From the NCBI RefSeq assembly GCF_016811915.1, contig NZ_CP069127.1, forward strand, positions 4,852,001 through 4,916,000: 64,000 bases of DNA, in the 5' to 3' direction. The position numbers and the translations under genes are program-made. The notes below the pieces were generated by a model. That model was not told the DNA's origin. It saw only the letters and a list, made by a program, of their open reading frames with translations, and searched no databases. This DNA comes from Brevibacillus choshinensis. GTDB taxonomy: Bacteria; Bacillota; Bacilli; Brevibacillales; Brevibacillaceae. Positions 50,344-59,076 of the stretch are shown here, in pieces (position 1 is the first letter of the stretch; every line of letters begins with the position of its first letter).

Positions 50344-51000
50344 TTACACCCTCCCTATCGATGCGCGGCGCTCCAGCCACCGCATGGCGAGCGTCAAAGG
50401 ATAGGCCATCAAGAAATACATCACCAGCATAAGACCGAATATTTGAAATGTTCTGGATGAATCAAACGTGCGCAGGAGCATTCCCTGGAATGTCAAATCA
50501 GCCAGTGTGATCAAGGAAAGTAGGGAGGTCCCCTTCAACAGCTCTACCATTAGATTTCCGAACGAAGGAAGCATCATGACGGTTGCTTGCGGCAAGATGA
50601 TCCGTCTCATGCGCTGCCAAGGCGACATGTTCAAGGCAATCGATGCTTCCATCTGTCCCTTTGGAACGGCAAGAATGGCGCTTCTGACCACTTCCGAACC
50701 GTAGGCTCCATAGTTGAGACCTAGTGCAATCACTCCCGCAAGGATCGGGGAAAGCTCTATGCCCAGCAGGGGCAGCGCGAAAAACAGCCAAAACATCTGT
50801 ACCAAGAGAGACGTCCCCCGGAAGATTTCCACATAAGCGCTGATGATCCCGCGAACCCAAAACCATTTGGAAAGCCTGCAAAAGCCGGCTGCAAATGAGA
50901 CGGTGAAGGCGACCAGCACCGAGAGTGCCGTCACTTGCAAGGTCGTCGCCGCTCCTTTGAGCAAAAAAGGAATCAGCTGCATAGTCTCACTCATGTTCAT
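50344..51000 (-). CDS. ehuC: Ectoine/hydroxyectoine ABC transporter, permease EhuC
   Basis: A 218-residue HisMQ-type permease: EIFRGTSLLVQMFWLFFALPLLG and EAA loop EASIALNMSPWQRMRRIILPQATVMMLPSFGN. Follows ehuB by 27 bases and is coupled to ehuD. Named from operon context and EhuB similarity. Confidence 0.87.
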   Translation of the reverse strand: MNMSETMQLIPFLLKGAATTLQVTALSVLVAFTVSFAAGFCRLSKWFWVRGIISAYVEIFRGTSLLVQMFWLFFALPLLGIELSPILAGVIALGLNYGAYGSEVVRSAILAVPKGQMEASIALNMSPWQRMRRIILPQATVMMLPSFGNLMVELLKGTSLLSLITLADLTFQGMLLRTFDSSRTFQIFGLMLVMYFLMAYPLTLAMRWLERRASIGRV

Positions 51001-51027
51001 CCCTTCCTTTCGTCGAAGCAGCGCCCA

Positions 51028-51939
51028 TCATTGCTTTGACAGCCCTTCAGCCGTCATCTCGGCAGGCAGCTCCTGCTCGGTAAAGCCAAACGGCTCCAGG
51101 ACCTTCAGCAGCTCTCCCGATTCTTTGAGCTTTTGCAGCTCCTCATTGAACGCTTTGACAAACGCTTCATCTTCTTTGCGGAAGGCTGCCGCTCCGTAGC
51201 CGCGAATGCTTTTCCCGTCAATCTCGGGCTGGGTGAAATCCATGACCCTCTCCACATTGCTGTCATTGGCACTCTCCAGAACTGCTTGCAGGGACGGGCC
51301 CGTCATCGTGATGGCATCTGCACGTCCCGCTTGCAGCGCTGCTATCGCCGATGGCTGATCTGGCACCAGGACCAGCTGCTCTTGCTTCACTCCCGATTTC
51401 TCCAGGTACTCCATCTCGATCGCGCCGCTCATGACCGCGATTCTAGCATTTGGGTTCAAGGCGATGTCCTTGTAGCTGCGCAATTGGAGCGGGTTTCCTT
51501 TCTTCACCGCGAGCGCTTCCCCGATGCTGTATTCCGGATTGGCAAACGCCACTTCCTTGGCGCGGGCCGGTGTGATGTACATGCCTGCCGTAATGATGTC
51601 AAAGCGCTTTGCTTTCAGCCCTGGGATCAGGGACCCGAACTCAGTCAGTACGCCGTTCATTTCGTTTATCCCCATTTTGGAGAGGACGACGCGTGCGACC
51701 TCTACCGCTTCTCCGGTCAATTTTCCGTCCGGAGTGGCATAGGCGTACGGTTTTTCGTTGGCGAAGCCCACCGTGACAAAGCCTTGTTTCTTCACTTTTT
51801 CCAATGTGCTCTCCGCTGATTGGGTCTGCTCATTGCCCGCGACGGACCGGGCTTGCTGTCCAAAGCCGCATCCTGCGACAAGCAAAAGGCACGACAGTAC
51901 GGCTGTCCATCCCCATCTCATGAAGCTTTTCTTGTTCAT
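51028..51939 (-). CDS. ehuB: Ectoine/hydroxyectoine-binding lipoprotein EhuB
   Basis: A 303-residue SBP family 3 lipoprotein; signal peptide ending LLLVAGCGFG. The mature sequence follows EhuB of rhizobia closely in pattern: VTVGFANEKPYAYATPDGKL, TEFGSLIPGLKAKRFDIITAGMYI, VKKGNPLQLRSYKDIALNPNARIAV, LVLVPDQPSAIAALQAGRAD, RGYGAAAFRKEDEAF, LKESGELLKVLEPFGF. Start ATG 51939 follows GGAAGG; the frame extends upstream through the terminator but not as protein. First gene of the nine-gene operon; its leader is the c-di-AMP riboswitch. Confidence 0.92.
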   Translation of the reverse strand: MNKKSFMRWGWTAVLSCLLLVAGCGFGQQARSVAGNEQTQSAESTLEKVKKQGFVTVGFANEKPYAYATPDGKLTGEAVEVARVVLSKMGINEMNGVLTEFGSLIPGLKAKRFDIITAGMYITPARAKEVAFANPEYSIGEALAVKKGNPLQLRSYKDIALNPNARIAVMSGAIEMEYLEKSGVKQEQLVLVPDQPSAIAALQAGRADAITMTGPSLQAVLESANDSNVERVMDFTQPEIDGKSIRGYGAAAFRKEDEAFVKAFNEELQKLKESGELLKVLEPFGFTEQELPAEMTAEGLSKQ

Positions 51940-51970
51940 GCTTCCTTCCCCTTTCACATCCCATGTATAG

Positions 51971-52040
51971 AAAAAGCCAGCGCAACACCTTCCATGATAC
52001 GGGAGGGCCATCCCCACATGGAAAAGCAAATGCGCCGGCT
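51971..52040 (-). terminator. Riboswitch expression-platform terminator before ehuB
   Basis: On the minus strand AGCCGGCGCA (from 52040) pairs with TGCGCTGGCT (ending 51976, via G-U) and CTTTTCCATG with CATGGAAGG, then TTTTTC. It lies 30 bases upstream of ehuB and about 110 bases after the aptamer, so folding decides whether the operon is transcribed. Confidence 0.8.
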
Positions 52041-52152
52041 GTTTTCTCGCTGGAAGGCATGTCAAACAAGCTGTGCACAAGGGATTTTTCCCAATAGGAA
52101 CTACGCGCTCCCAGTGTGTACAAGACATGCGCTCTCTAGCAATTGAGGTTTT

Positions 52153-52384
52153 GGAATAATCTGCTTTAGCCGACGAGGTTAGCTGACGGGTAGGATGGCA
52201 GTGTGCATCCCTTCTGTGCATCACAGAATTAACCCCTAACGTGGTTCCCCCGCTTCCGTAAAAGACGGAACTAGGCCCCTATTTGATTGGGAGGTGTTCG
52301 TTGATCTCCTCTCATGATTCCGTTATGGTTAACACGCGTTTCATGTTATCATGCCTCTCCTTTTGACACATCCTTGATAATTCC
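52153..52384 (-). promoter_or_regulatory. c-di-AMP riboswitch (ydaO-yuaA type)
   Basis: Read on the minus strand, the conserved blocks of the ydaO aptamer occur in order: GGAAGCGGGGGAACCA, then GGGGTTAATTC, then a short hairpin, then CCCGTCAGCTAACCTCGT followed by CGGC. A closing stem GGAATTATC (52384-52376) with GATTATTCC (52161-52153) can bring the ends together. ydaO RNAs normally turn genes off when c-di-AMP is high; c-di-AMP is the osmotic signal of Bacillota, which fits the downstream ectoine operon. Exact ends are estimates. Confidence 0.85.
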
Positions 52385-52542
52385 GTATATTCGCTCTTCT
52401 GGTCCACTCAGGCTCTGTTAACCGTAATTACCAGACATCTCCAAAAAATTCCGTCCATATCCTACCATGTCCACTCTGACTAAAAAGGTTCACGCTATGT
52501 CGGTTCACCAGAAAATTTGGCGACGCAAAGCCTTTTGCAGTA

Positions 52543-52582
52543 CAAAAAAAGATCATCTGGCCGCGGTGTCGACCGGATGATC
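52543..52582 (-). terminator. Terminator of the capA-like gene
   Basis: Minus strand GATCATCCGG...CCAGATGATC (52582-52551) followed by TTTTTTT, 16 bases after the stop at 52599. The stretch 52385-52542 between it and the riboswitch holds no gene and presumably the riboswitch promoter, which I cannot place with confidence. Confidence 0.85.
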
Positions 52583-52598
52583 CTGCTCGCTATGTTTT

Positions 52599-53654
52599 CT
52601 ATTTGGTTGGGGAAGCGACCGTTTTGACTGCATTTCCTTCTTCATCAAACTTCATTTGATAGGATAACTGGTTCAATTTGCCGATCATCCGTTTCCGGTT
52701 CGCCGCATCCATCGGGACCGGCTGTCCGTTCACGATTTTGACCGGGATCACTTTGGAGGTGGTTTCCTTTTCCCCAAAGGTCAGCTCCACCATCATTGCT
52801 TCTCTTCCTTTGGGATTGTAAGAGGTGGTAAAGACGAAGTTGCCTACGCTGTAGTAGATCGGCACCCCTTTGTAGAGCTCCATTCCCATCACCGAATGGC
52901 TATGGGAGCCGACCACCGCATCTACCCCGCTGTCAATGAGCTTCCGAGCCATTTCCCGCGCATACGGCTCCGGATTATCCTTGTATTCGAGATTCCAGTG
53001 CATCACGGCGATGGTAATATCAGACTGTGCCACTGCTTTTTTGACGTAGGTGAGCATCGGCTCATACGAATAAGCATGGGCGAGTCCTGGCTTGTTTTTT
53101 CCAGCAAACCATTGCCGATTGGGCAGTACATGGCTCAACCCTATGACGGCAACACGCTTTCCGTTGATGGTTCGGATGTCCGGGGCGAATGCCTCCTCCT
53201 CGTTTTTCCCTGCACCTACATAGCCAAGCTGAACCTTTTTCAAATGGTCCATGGTATCGAATAACGCGTCCATGCCGTAGTCCAAGGAATGGTTATTGGC
53301 CAGATTGACGACATCAAAGCCGGCGTTCACCAATCCTTGCAGAGTTTGGGGCTTGGATCGGTATGTATATTCCTTTTTCGCTGCCTGGCCGCGGGTGCTG
53401 ACAGACGTCTCCAGATTGCCGATGGTCAGATCCGCCTGCTTCAGAAAGTCTACCGTCTTTTGAAACGGGTAATCCACGCCATGGAGCCCGATTTGGTTTC
53501 CGACGCTCTTGTCCAGCATGATATCTCCCACAAAAGCGATACGAATCCTGCTTTCCTCTGCCGCAGATACGCCATGCGATCCCGCCGCACTGCCTGCGAT
53601 CAATAGCATCGCAGCGGCTATTGCCGTCCCAATCTTCCACCGTCCGATTTTCAT
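52599..53654 (-). CDS. CapA-family (poly-gamma-glutamate synthesis-type) protein
   Basis: A 351-residue secreted or surface metallophosphatase-like protein. N-terminal signal peptide (IGTAIAAAMLLIAGSAAGS, cleavage near VSAAEE). CapA features: RIAFVGDIMLDKSVG, LTIGNLETSVS, VVNLANNHSLDYG, AVMHWNLEYKDNPEPYAREMA, VDAVVGSHSHSVMGMELYKG. No capB or capC nearby, so a stand-alone CapA homologue rather than a capsule locus. GAGGAGAGAGG precedes ATG 53654. Divergent from the MalT-like regulator. Confidence 0.9.
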   Translation of the reverse strand: MKIGRWKIGTAIAAAMLLIAGSAAGSHGVSAAEESRIRIAFVGDIMLDKSVGNQIGLHGVDYPFQKTVDFLKQADLTIGNLETSVSTRGQAAKKEYTYRSKPQTLQGLVNAGFDVVNLANNHSLDYGMDALFDTMDHLKKVQLGYVGAGKNEEEAFAPDIRTINGKRVAVIGLSHVLPNRQWFAGKNKPGLAHAYSYEPMLTYVKKAVAQSDITIAVMHWNLEYKDNPEPYAREMARKLIDSGVDAVVGSHSHSVMGMELYKGVPIYYSVGNFVFTTSYNPKGREAMMVELTFGEKETTSKVIPVKIVNGQPVPMDAANRKRMIGKLNQLSYQMKFDEEGNAVKTVASPTK

Positions 53655-53858
53655 GCACCTCTCTCCTCACGCTTCTACGCCCATTCTAGTTGCTGCTGGG
53701 TGTGAAGCCTGTTGAAGCCTGTCCGGAGCAGAGGAACATTTCCCGTGAAAAATCGACGTTTTGTGATTTCCCGGTTTTCAAATGTCGAATTAGACGTGAA
53801 ACAAGTATAATGGTGAAAATGTGATTTCAATTTCGTAGGCGTCGTGAAAGGAGGAACC

Positions 53859-56468
53859 ATGGTACATCAGCCGCGTTCCGTCATACTCAAAACCAAAACC
53901 ACCTTGCCTGGTGCGAGGCCTGGAAGTGTACGGAGAAATCACTTGCTGAACAGACTGGACGAAGGCCTCTTTTGCAAGCTGACCATTCTTTGCGCACCTG
54001 CCGGCTACGGCAAGACGACCTTGCTCACGCAGTGGGCCCATCAGCAGTCCGCCAAGCCGGCTTGGCTCTCGCTCGACGAAATGGACAATGATCTCATCCG
54101 CTTCTGGAAATACGTCGTACATACGATCGCGGACTCCCGTCTGCCTGAACTCGCAGAAAGACTCGAGCCATTGATGGGAGCCGTTTCCCATACATCGATT
54201 TTCACCTTTATTGACTCGCTTCTGTATGAACTGGATAGCATCGAACAGCCCGTCATTCTTCTCTTGGACGACTACCATGCCATCTTCGAGGAGCAGATTC
54301 ATCTCAGCCTGTCGTACTTCATCGACTACTTGCCTGGCCATGTTCATCTGTTCATCGCCAGTCGTAACGCACTGCCTTTTTCCACCGCCAAATGGACCTT
54401 GCGTGGACAGGCTTGCCACATTTCGTTGGAGCAGCTGCGCTTTACCCACCAGGAGACGGCCAGCTTTTACCATGATTCACACGGCATCTCGCTTCACCCA
54501 CAGCAAATCGAACGCATCCTGGAAAGGACTGAAGGATGGGTGGCTGGGCTTCAGCTGGCTGCGATCTCCCTCACGAATCCAGTCCACCATGACCGCTTTT
54601 TTGACGGGTTCAACGGTTCCCATCACAATATCACCGAGTATTTGCTGCACGAGGTATGGCTCCGCCTTCCCGCTGATCTCCAGGATTTTTTGCTTGCCAC
54701 CTGCATCTTGAAGCGTATGGACGCCCCCCTCTGCAATCGCTTGACGAATCAGACGCAGAGCCACCAGATTCTTACTTTTCTGCACAGGCAAAATATTTTT
54801 CTCATTCCCTTGGATGATTATCACAGCTGGTATCGGTATCATCACCTGTTTGGCGACTTCCTCGAAGGGCAGCTGCAGAGGCGGGATCCCCAAAAAGCAG
54901 TCGACCTGCATCGCATCGCTAGTGCAGCCTTTGCCGAACGGGGGCTGTACGATGAGGCGATTGATCATGCTTTTGCCGCTTTTGACTTTTCTGTCGCTGC
55001 CCAGCTCCTGGAAAAGCACTTTCCCCAAATGATTGCGCGAGGAGAGCTATCTACGCTGCTGCATTGGCTGACCCGATTTCCACAACCTGCGGAGATGCTG
55101 CCCCCTTCCATGCGCCTGCTCTCTGCCTTCATCCAAATTCTATGCGGTCAAGCCGAGCAAGCCCAAAAGGAACTACCTTCCCTGGAAGCGACATGTGCCG
55201 CCATCGAAGATCCTGTGGAGCAGGAGCAGTTTGTAAGCGGGTTATTTTTTGTTCGGGCCAATCTCATCTTTGCTCTCGGCCAGTTCGAGACGTTGATCTC
55301 TGGCGCAGATACCTTTTACAAAGCATTGCCCGAGAATCCATTATTTTTTTCTTTCAATTACAATGCGACAGAGCCGTTTATCAGACGGACCACCCTGGGC
55401 CTCAAGGGAATGCTTTCTCCGCAGACGGAATTCGTCGGAAACATGTTCTCCGGCATTCTCGCCGCACATGGCTGGCAGGACTCCCTGTTCAATATGTACG
55501 TCATGATGGCGCTCGCCGAAGGGTATTACGAATGGAACCGCTTAGAAGAAAGTGCTGCGCTGCTGGAGCAGATCGAACCGATTGCACGCCGCCGAAAAAT
55601 TCCTGGGCTGCTCGTTCCTTGCTTGTTAACAAAGGCAAAAATTGCACTCGCAACAGGCGCATCCATTCAGGCGAGAGGGATTGTTGAGGAAGCGCTGGAG
55701 ACGATCCACATGTGGTCCGAGGATTATTGGGCCAATCCGTTGCGTGCTTTTCTCGCCCGTGTGCATTTGGCAGATGGACATATCTCCCTGGCAATGGAAC
55801 AGCTGGACAAGCTTCCCTCCTTTATTCGCGAAAAACCCATGCTTCAACGAGAGCTGGAGCTTTTGACCCTGGTTCGCTCCTTACTCGCCAAGCAGGAGGG
55901 AGAAGACGTATTTTGGATCTTGGACACCTTGAAGATGGCGAGTAAGAGAGAAGGCTTGCTCACCAGCCAAGTAGACATCGCCATTCTGCAGGCATTGGCC
56001 AAGCAGCAGCTCGGTCAAATCGAGGAAGCGAAGGCATATTTGCAGGAGGCTCTCGTCATTGGCGAAGCGAACGGGTATGTGCGCAGCTTCCTCGACGATG
56101 GCCCGGCCCTGTACCCGCTGCTTGCGGCCTGCAGGGCAAACAAAGGGAAGCAGCCGCATCACAAGGCGGCCTCCCCTTCCTATGTCATGCAGCTGCTAGA
56201 TCTCCTTTCGAAAACGGACACGAAAAGAAAAACAGACCATTCCTCTCCCCTGCTTGAACCACTGACGGGAAAAGAAATGATCCTGTTATCCATGCTGAGC
56301 CAGGGTGCTTCCAACAAAGAAATCGCGGAGCAGCTCGGAAACACGGTCGGGACAGTCAAAGTGTATCTTCATCGCATTTACGGCAAGCTTGGTGTGACCA
56401 ATCGCACACAAGCATTGCTGAAGGCACAGGAATTATCTCTTCAAGAAACGGATCCTGCCCCTCATTAA
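53859..56468 (+). CDS. MalT-like LuxR-family ATP-dependent transcriptional activator (LAL)
   Basis: An 869-residue STAND-type regulator. Walker A APAGYGKTTLLTQWA near residue 45, Walker B-like PVILLLDDYHAI near 130, a long alpha-helical TPR-like sensor region (residues 330-780), and a C-terminal LuxR HTH (LTGKEMILLSMLSQGASNKEIAEQLGNTVGTVKVYLHRIYGKLGVTNRTQALLKA). Start ATG 53859 follows AAAGGAGG. It ends four bases inside the convergent threonine dehydratase gene. A metabolite, perhaps an amino acid handled by the neighbours, would act as inducer; this is inference. Confidence 0.92.
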   Translation: MVHQPRSVILKTKTTLPGARPGSVRRNHLLNRLDEGLFCKLTILCAPAGYGKTTLLTQWAHQQSAKPAWLSLDEMDNDLIRFWKYVVHTIADSRLPELAERLEPLMGAVSHTSIFTFIDSLLYELDSIEQPVILLLDDYHAIFEEQIHLSLSYFIDYLPGHVHLFIASRNALPFSTAKWTLRGQACHISLEQLRFTHQETASFYHDSHGISLHPQQIERILERTEGWVAGLQLAAISLTNPVHHDRFFDGFNGSHHNITEYLLHEVWLRLPADLQDFLLATCILKRMDAPLCNRLTNQTQSHQILTFLHRQNIFLIPLDDYHSWYRYHHLFGDFLEGQLQRRDPQKAVDLHRIASAAFAERGLYDEAIDHAFAAFDFSVAAQLLEKHFPQMIARGELSTLLHWLTRFPQPAEMLPPSMRLLSAFIQILCGQAEQAQKELPSLEATCAAIEDPVEQEQFVSGLFFVRANLIFALGQFETLISGADTFYKALPENPLFFSFNYNATEPFIRRTTLGLKGMLSPQTEFVGNMFSGILAAHGWQDSLFNMYVMMALAEGYYEWNRLEESAALLEQIEPIARRRKIPGLLVPCLLTKAKIALATGASIQARGIVEEALETIHMWSEDYWANPLRAFLARVHLADGHISLAMEQLDKLPSFIREKPMLQRELELLTLVRSLLAKQEGEDVFWILDTLKMASKREGLLTSQVDIAILQALAKQQLGQIEEAKAYLQEALVIGEANGYVRSFLDDGPALYPLLAACRANKGKQPHHKAASPSYVMQLLDLLSKTDTKRKTDHSSPLLEPLTGKEMILLSMLSQGASNKEIAEQLGNTVGTVKVYLHRIYGKLGVTNRTQALLKAQELSLQETDPAPH

Positions 56469-57421
56469 TCGCTTTTTGAAACCAGCCCTGCCAGCTGATC
56501 GAGATCGACATTCCCACCCGAAACGAGGGTGACGATCCGTTTGTTGCGCAGGGCTGTTTTTTCGAACATAGCCGCCGCGATCACGGTGGCGCTGGAAGGC
56601 TCGATCACCTGCTTCATCCGTTCGAGCACAAAGCAAAACGCTTGGCGAATCTCCTCTTCCGTGACCAGCACGACGTCATCTATATATTTGCGTAAAACGG
56701 GAAAGGTGAGCTCTCCTGGCTCGCTGGTCCGCAAGCCGTCCGCAATGGTGGTCGAGCCTGCTATAGAGATGCGCTGATTTTGCTTGAGCGATAAATACGT
56801 GTCATTCGCGAGCTGCGGTTCTACGCCGATGACTTGAACAGAAGGCTTTGTCTCCTTGATGGCTGTCAGAACACCCGAAATCAATCCTCCCCCGCCGATG
56901 GGCACGAAAACCGCATCGACATCGTCCAGTTGTTCCAAAATTTCCAGCCCGACCGTACCTTGCCCCGCCATAATATAGGGATCATCATACGGAGGTATGT
57001 AGACACCGTTTTGCTGTTTGGCGAGCTCCATGGCTCTCGGGAGACGTTCCGCTGAGGTCAGCCCGCACTTCTCCACTTCGCCTTGGTATGCCTGGATCGC
57101 TTCGAGCTTGCATGCAGCCACATCCTCTGGAACGACGATCGTCGCTCCGATGCCGAGCTTGCTTGCAATGTAGGCGACCGCCTGCCCGTGATTGCCGGAG
57201 GAGGCGGCTGTGACTGACACGGCCCCTTCGCGCACTGCCTGTTTCACTTTATGGGTCGCTCCCCTGATTTTAAAGGAGCCTGTCTTTTGAAGATGTTCGG
57301 CTTTCAGATACATTTCATTTCCACAAAGCAAAGAAAGCTGTTTTGAAGTGAGCAAGGGTGTCTGGTGAATCGTATCCGCGATCTGTTCCCGCGCATGGGC
57401 GATATCCGCGATCCCTATCAT
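56465..57421 (-). CDS. Threonine/serine dehydratase (catabolic, single-domain)
   Basis: A 318-residue PLP fold-type II enzyme deaminating threonine or serine to 2-oxobutyrate or pyruvate. PLP lysine K51 in TGSFKIRGA; ASSGNHGQA binds the substrate carboxylate; phosphate loop GGGGLISG; SGGNVD near the end. No C-terminal ACT domain, so it is the catabolic/racemase-like type rather than biosynthetic IlvA. It follows a RidA gene by 17 bases, which removes the enamine this enzyme releases. GGGAGGATGG precedes ATG 57421. Serine racemase activity is an alternative. Confidence 0.9.
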   Translation of the reverse strand: MIGIADIAHAREQIADTIHQTPLLTSKQLSLLCGNEMYLKAEHLQKTGSFKIRGATHKVKQAVREGAVSVTAASSGNHGQAVAYIASKLGIGATIVVPEDVAACKLEAIQAYQGEVEKCGLTSAERLPRAMELAKQQNGVYIPPYDDPYIMAGQGTVGLEILEQLDDVDAVFVPIGGGGLISGVLTAIKETKPSVQVIGVEPQLANDTYLSLKQNQRISIAGSTTIADGLRTSEPGELTFPVLRKYIDDVVLVTEEEIRQAFCFVLERMKQVIEPSSATVIAAAMFEKTALRNKRIVTLVSGGNVDLDQLAGLVSKSD

Positions 57422-57437
57422 GGCTATTCCATCCTCC

Positions 57438-57896
57438 CTATCGCTTTACTGCAATAATAAAATCTATTTCTACCGGCGTATTCCCTGGCAGCTCGGCTGC
57501 GCCGACTGCTGTCCGCGCGTGACGCCCTCGCTCTCCAAAAATCCGTTCCAACAGCTCCGAAGCAGCATCAATGACATTTGGCTGCTGTGAAAATCCGTCG
57601 TCTGACTGGACATACCCAGTCACTTTCAGGATACGCTCTACCTGATCCAGACTCCCGATCTCCGCTTCCAGGCTGGCGAGTCCTTTCAGAACGCAGATTT
57701 CCGCCAGCTCTCTCGCCTGTTCGATGGTCACATCTTTTCCCACTTTCCCGACAAAAGGAAGCTTGCCGTCTACACGCGGTACTTGTCCACTGATGTAAGC
57801 TACTCCCTCATGGACGACGACTGGCACGTATTGATAAAGCGACGGTGCAGGCTTTGGCAATTCCAGCCCCAGTTGTTGCAAACGATCTCGAATCAT
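57438..57896 (-). CDS. RidA-family enamine/imine deaminase
   Basis: A 152-residue RidA-family protein: YQYVPVVVHEGVAYISGQVPRVDGKLP, KDVTIEQARELAEICVLKGLASLEAEIG and GRHARTAVGAAELPGNTPVEIDFIIAV with the conserved Arg. It hydrolyses 2-aminoacrylate/2-aminocrotonate formed by the next gene's dehydratase. ATG 57896 follows AAGGAGG; a longer frame from 58103 overlaps the divergent gene and is unlikely. First gene of a two-gene operon. Paralogue at 16.7-17.2 kb has a different context. Confidence 0.9.
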   Translation of the reverse strand: MIRDRLQQLGLELPKPAPSLYQYVPVVVHEGVAYISGQVPRVDGKLPFVGKVGKDVTIEQARELAEICVLKGLASLEAEIGSLDQVERILKVTGYVQSDDGFSQQPNVIDAASELLERIFGERGRHARTAVGAAELPGNTPVEIDFIIAVKR

Positions 57897-58031
57897 AGCA
57901 GCCTCCTTGGATGGCACAAATGTCAGAATGTTCGCGAATCCTCTCTTATTATAACAGATGTCTCCTCTTTGCTCTCGTTCACTCATCTGGGCGAATGTGC
58001 ATAGGATGAATCGTTGTGAGGAGGGAAAAAG

Positions 58032-58841
58032 ATGAGTCGCTATGATGATCAGGATCTCATCCTGTTCGAGCATCGTTTTTGGCTGCAAATCTTGGGAGAT
58101 CATTCCCGTTTTATTACGGATTCACTTGCTCCCAAAGAACAAGAAGAAATACAGAGAGCCCAATATTTCATCGAGTCCTATGACACCTTGCTGGAGTACG
58201 CCCGGCACGATTTGGAGCCAAAGGAAATCACGGCCTTAAATGAGCAGGCCAGCATTTTGACCGCGCATTTGCGGGAATTCAAGCTGCACCTATTGGAGAG
58301 ACATCTGATCGGGAAAATTTCCATCAGTCTCAGCCCGACCTTTCTCAATCATATGGTCAATGAGCTGGAAGAATATCAACGGCTTCTGGATGCGTTCGTT
58401 GCGGGAAAACAGCCGGCCGCCACAACCCCTGTTGATTTGCATCTGCTTTGGCTCTCCGATGCCGTCGGTCATGCCGCCACCATTACTTGCCTTCTGGATA
58501 TGGTCGAGCATGACTTCAAACAAAAGAGCCAGACCTTCACCAAGCAATTTGAACATTACTATCAAAAGGCAATCGAGCTGGCAGGATATTTACGCACGAA
58601 TCTAGAGAGCTTCCCTGCCTTAAAACGCTTCAATCATCAGGCCGAGATGGAAATGAAGCTCTTCCAAATCTTTTTGCACGAGCTGGAAGAATTGCGGATG
58701 AGTAACGAGCTATTGGGAGTCCTGTCTCCGCTCATGGCAGACCACATGTCTCGGGAAGAGTGCTATTATTTGATGAAGCTCTCACAGGTTTCCGACGTCA
58801 AGGCACCGGACTGTTTTCCAACCAAACCGCGGGTTGAATAG
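58032..58841 (+). CDS. DUF2935 metal-binding four-helix-type protein
   Basis: A 269-residue all-alpha protein of the DUF2935 family. Repeated His/Glu/Asp motifs, FEHRFWLQILGDHSRFI near the N-terminus, HELEELRMSN and LMADHMSREECYYLMKL near the C-terminus, look like a ferritin/hemerythrin-like di-metal site in two homologous halves. Function is not established; found in sporeformers. GAGGAGGGAA precedes ATG 58032. A terminator follows. Confidence 0.85.
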   Translation: MSRYDDQDLILFEHRFWLQILGDHSRFITDSLAPKEQEEIQRAQYFIESYDTLLEYARHDLEPKEITALNEQASILTAHLREFKLHLLERHLIGKISISLSPTFLNHMVNELEEYQRLLDAFVAGKQPAATTPVDLHLLWLSDAVGHAATITCLLDMVEHDFKQKSQTFTKQFEHYYQKAIELAGYLRTNLESFPALKRFNHQAEMEMKLFQIFLHELEELRMSNELLGVLSPLMADHMSREECYYLMKLSQVSDVKAPDCFPTKPRVE

Positions 58842-58868
58842 ACATGACCCAAGTCCGTTTTAACGCTA

Positions 58869-58896
58869 ATGCGCGCATAATTGCGCGTATTTTTTT
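58869..58896 (+). terminator. Terminator after the DUF2935 gene
   Basis: ATGCGCGCA (58869-58877) pairs with TGCGCGTAT (58882-58890) and is followed by TTTTTTT. Confidence 0.85.
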
Positions 58897-59051
58897 CAAC
58901 CTGGGTTCCACTTGCCAAGCCACGCATGTCGCGCATGGATAGAGCTACCTCGTCTTCCCTCGCCTGGCCCCCCACAGAGTGCGTTCGTTTTGTCTACAAG
59001 TAACAAGCACGAGACACGGTAGTGCGGTTCGGCTTCCTGTATCTATCAACG

Positions 59052-59076
59052 AAAAAGCAGGGCGATTAACCCTGCT
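59052..59076 (-). terminator. Terminator overlapping the collagen-like gene stop
   Basis: Minus strand AGCAGGG (59076-59070) and CCCTGCT (59062-59056) form a stem whose loop holds the TAA stop (59068-59066); TTTTTCG follows. Confidence 0.75.
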
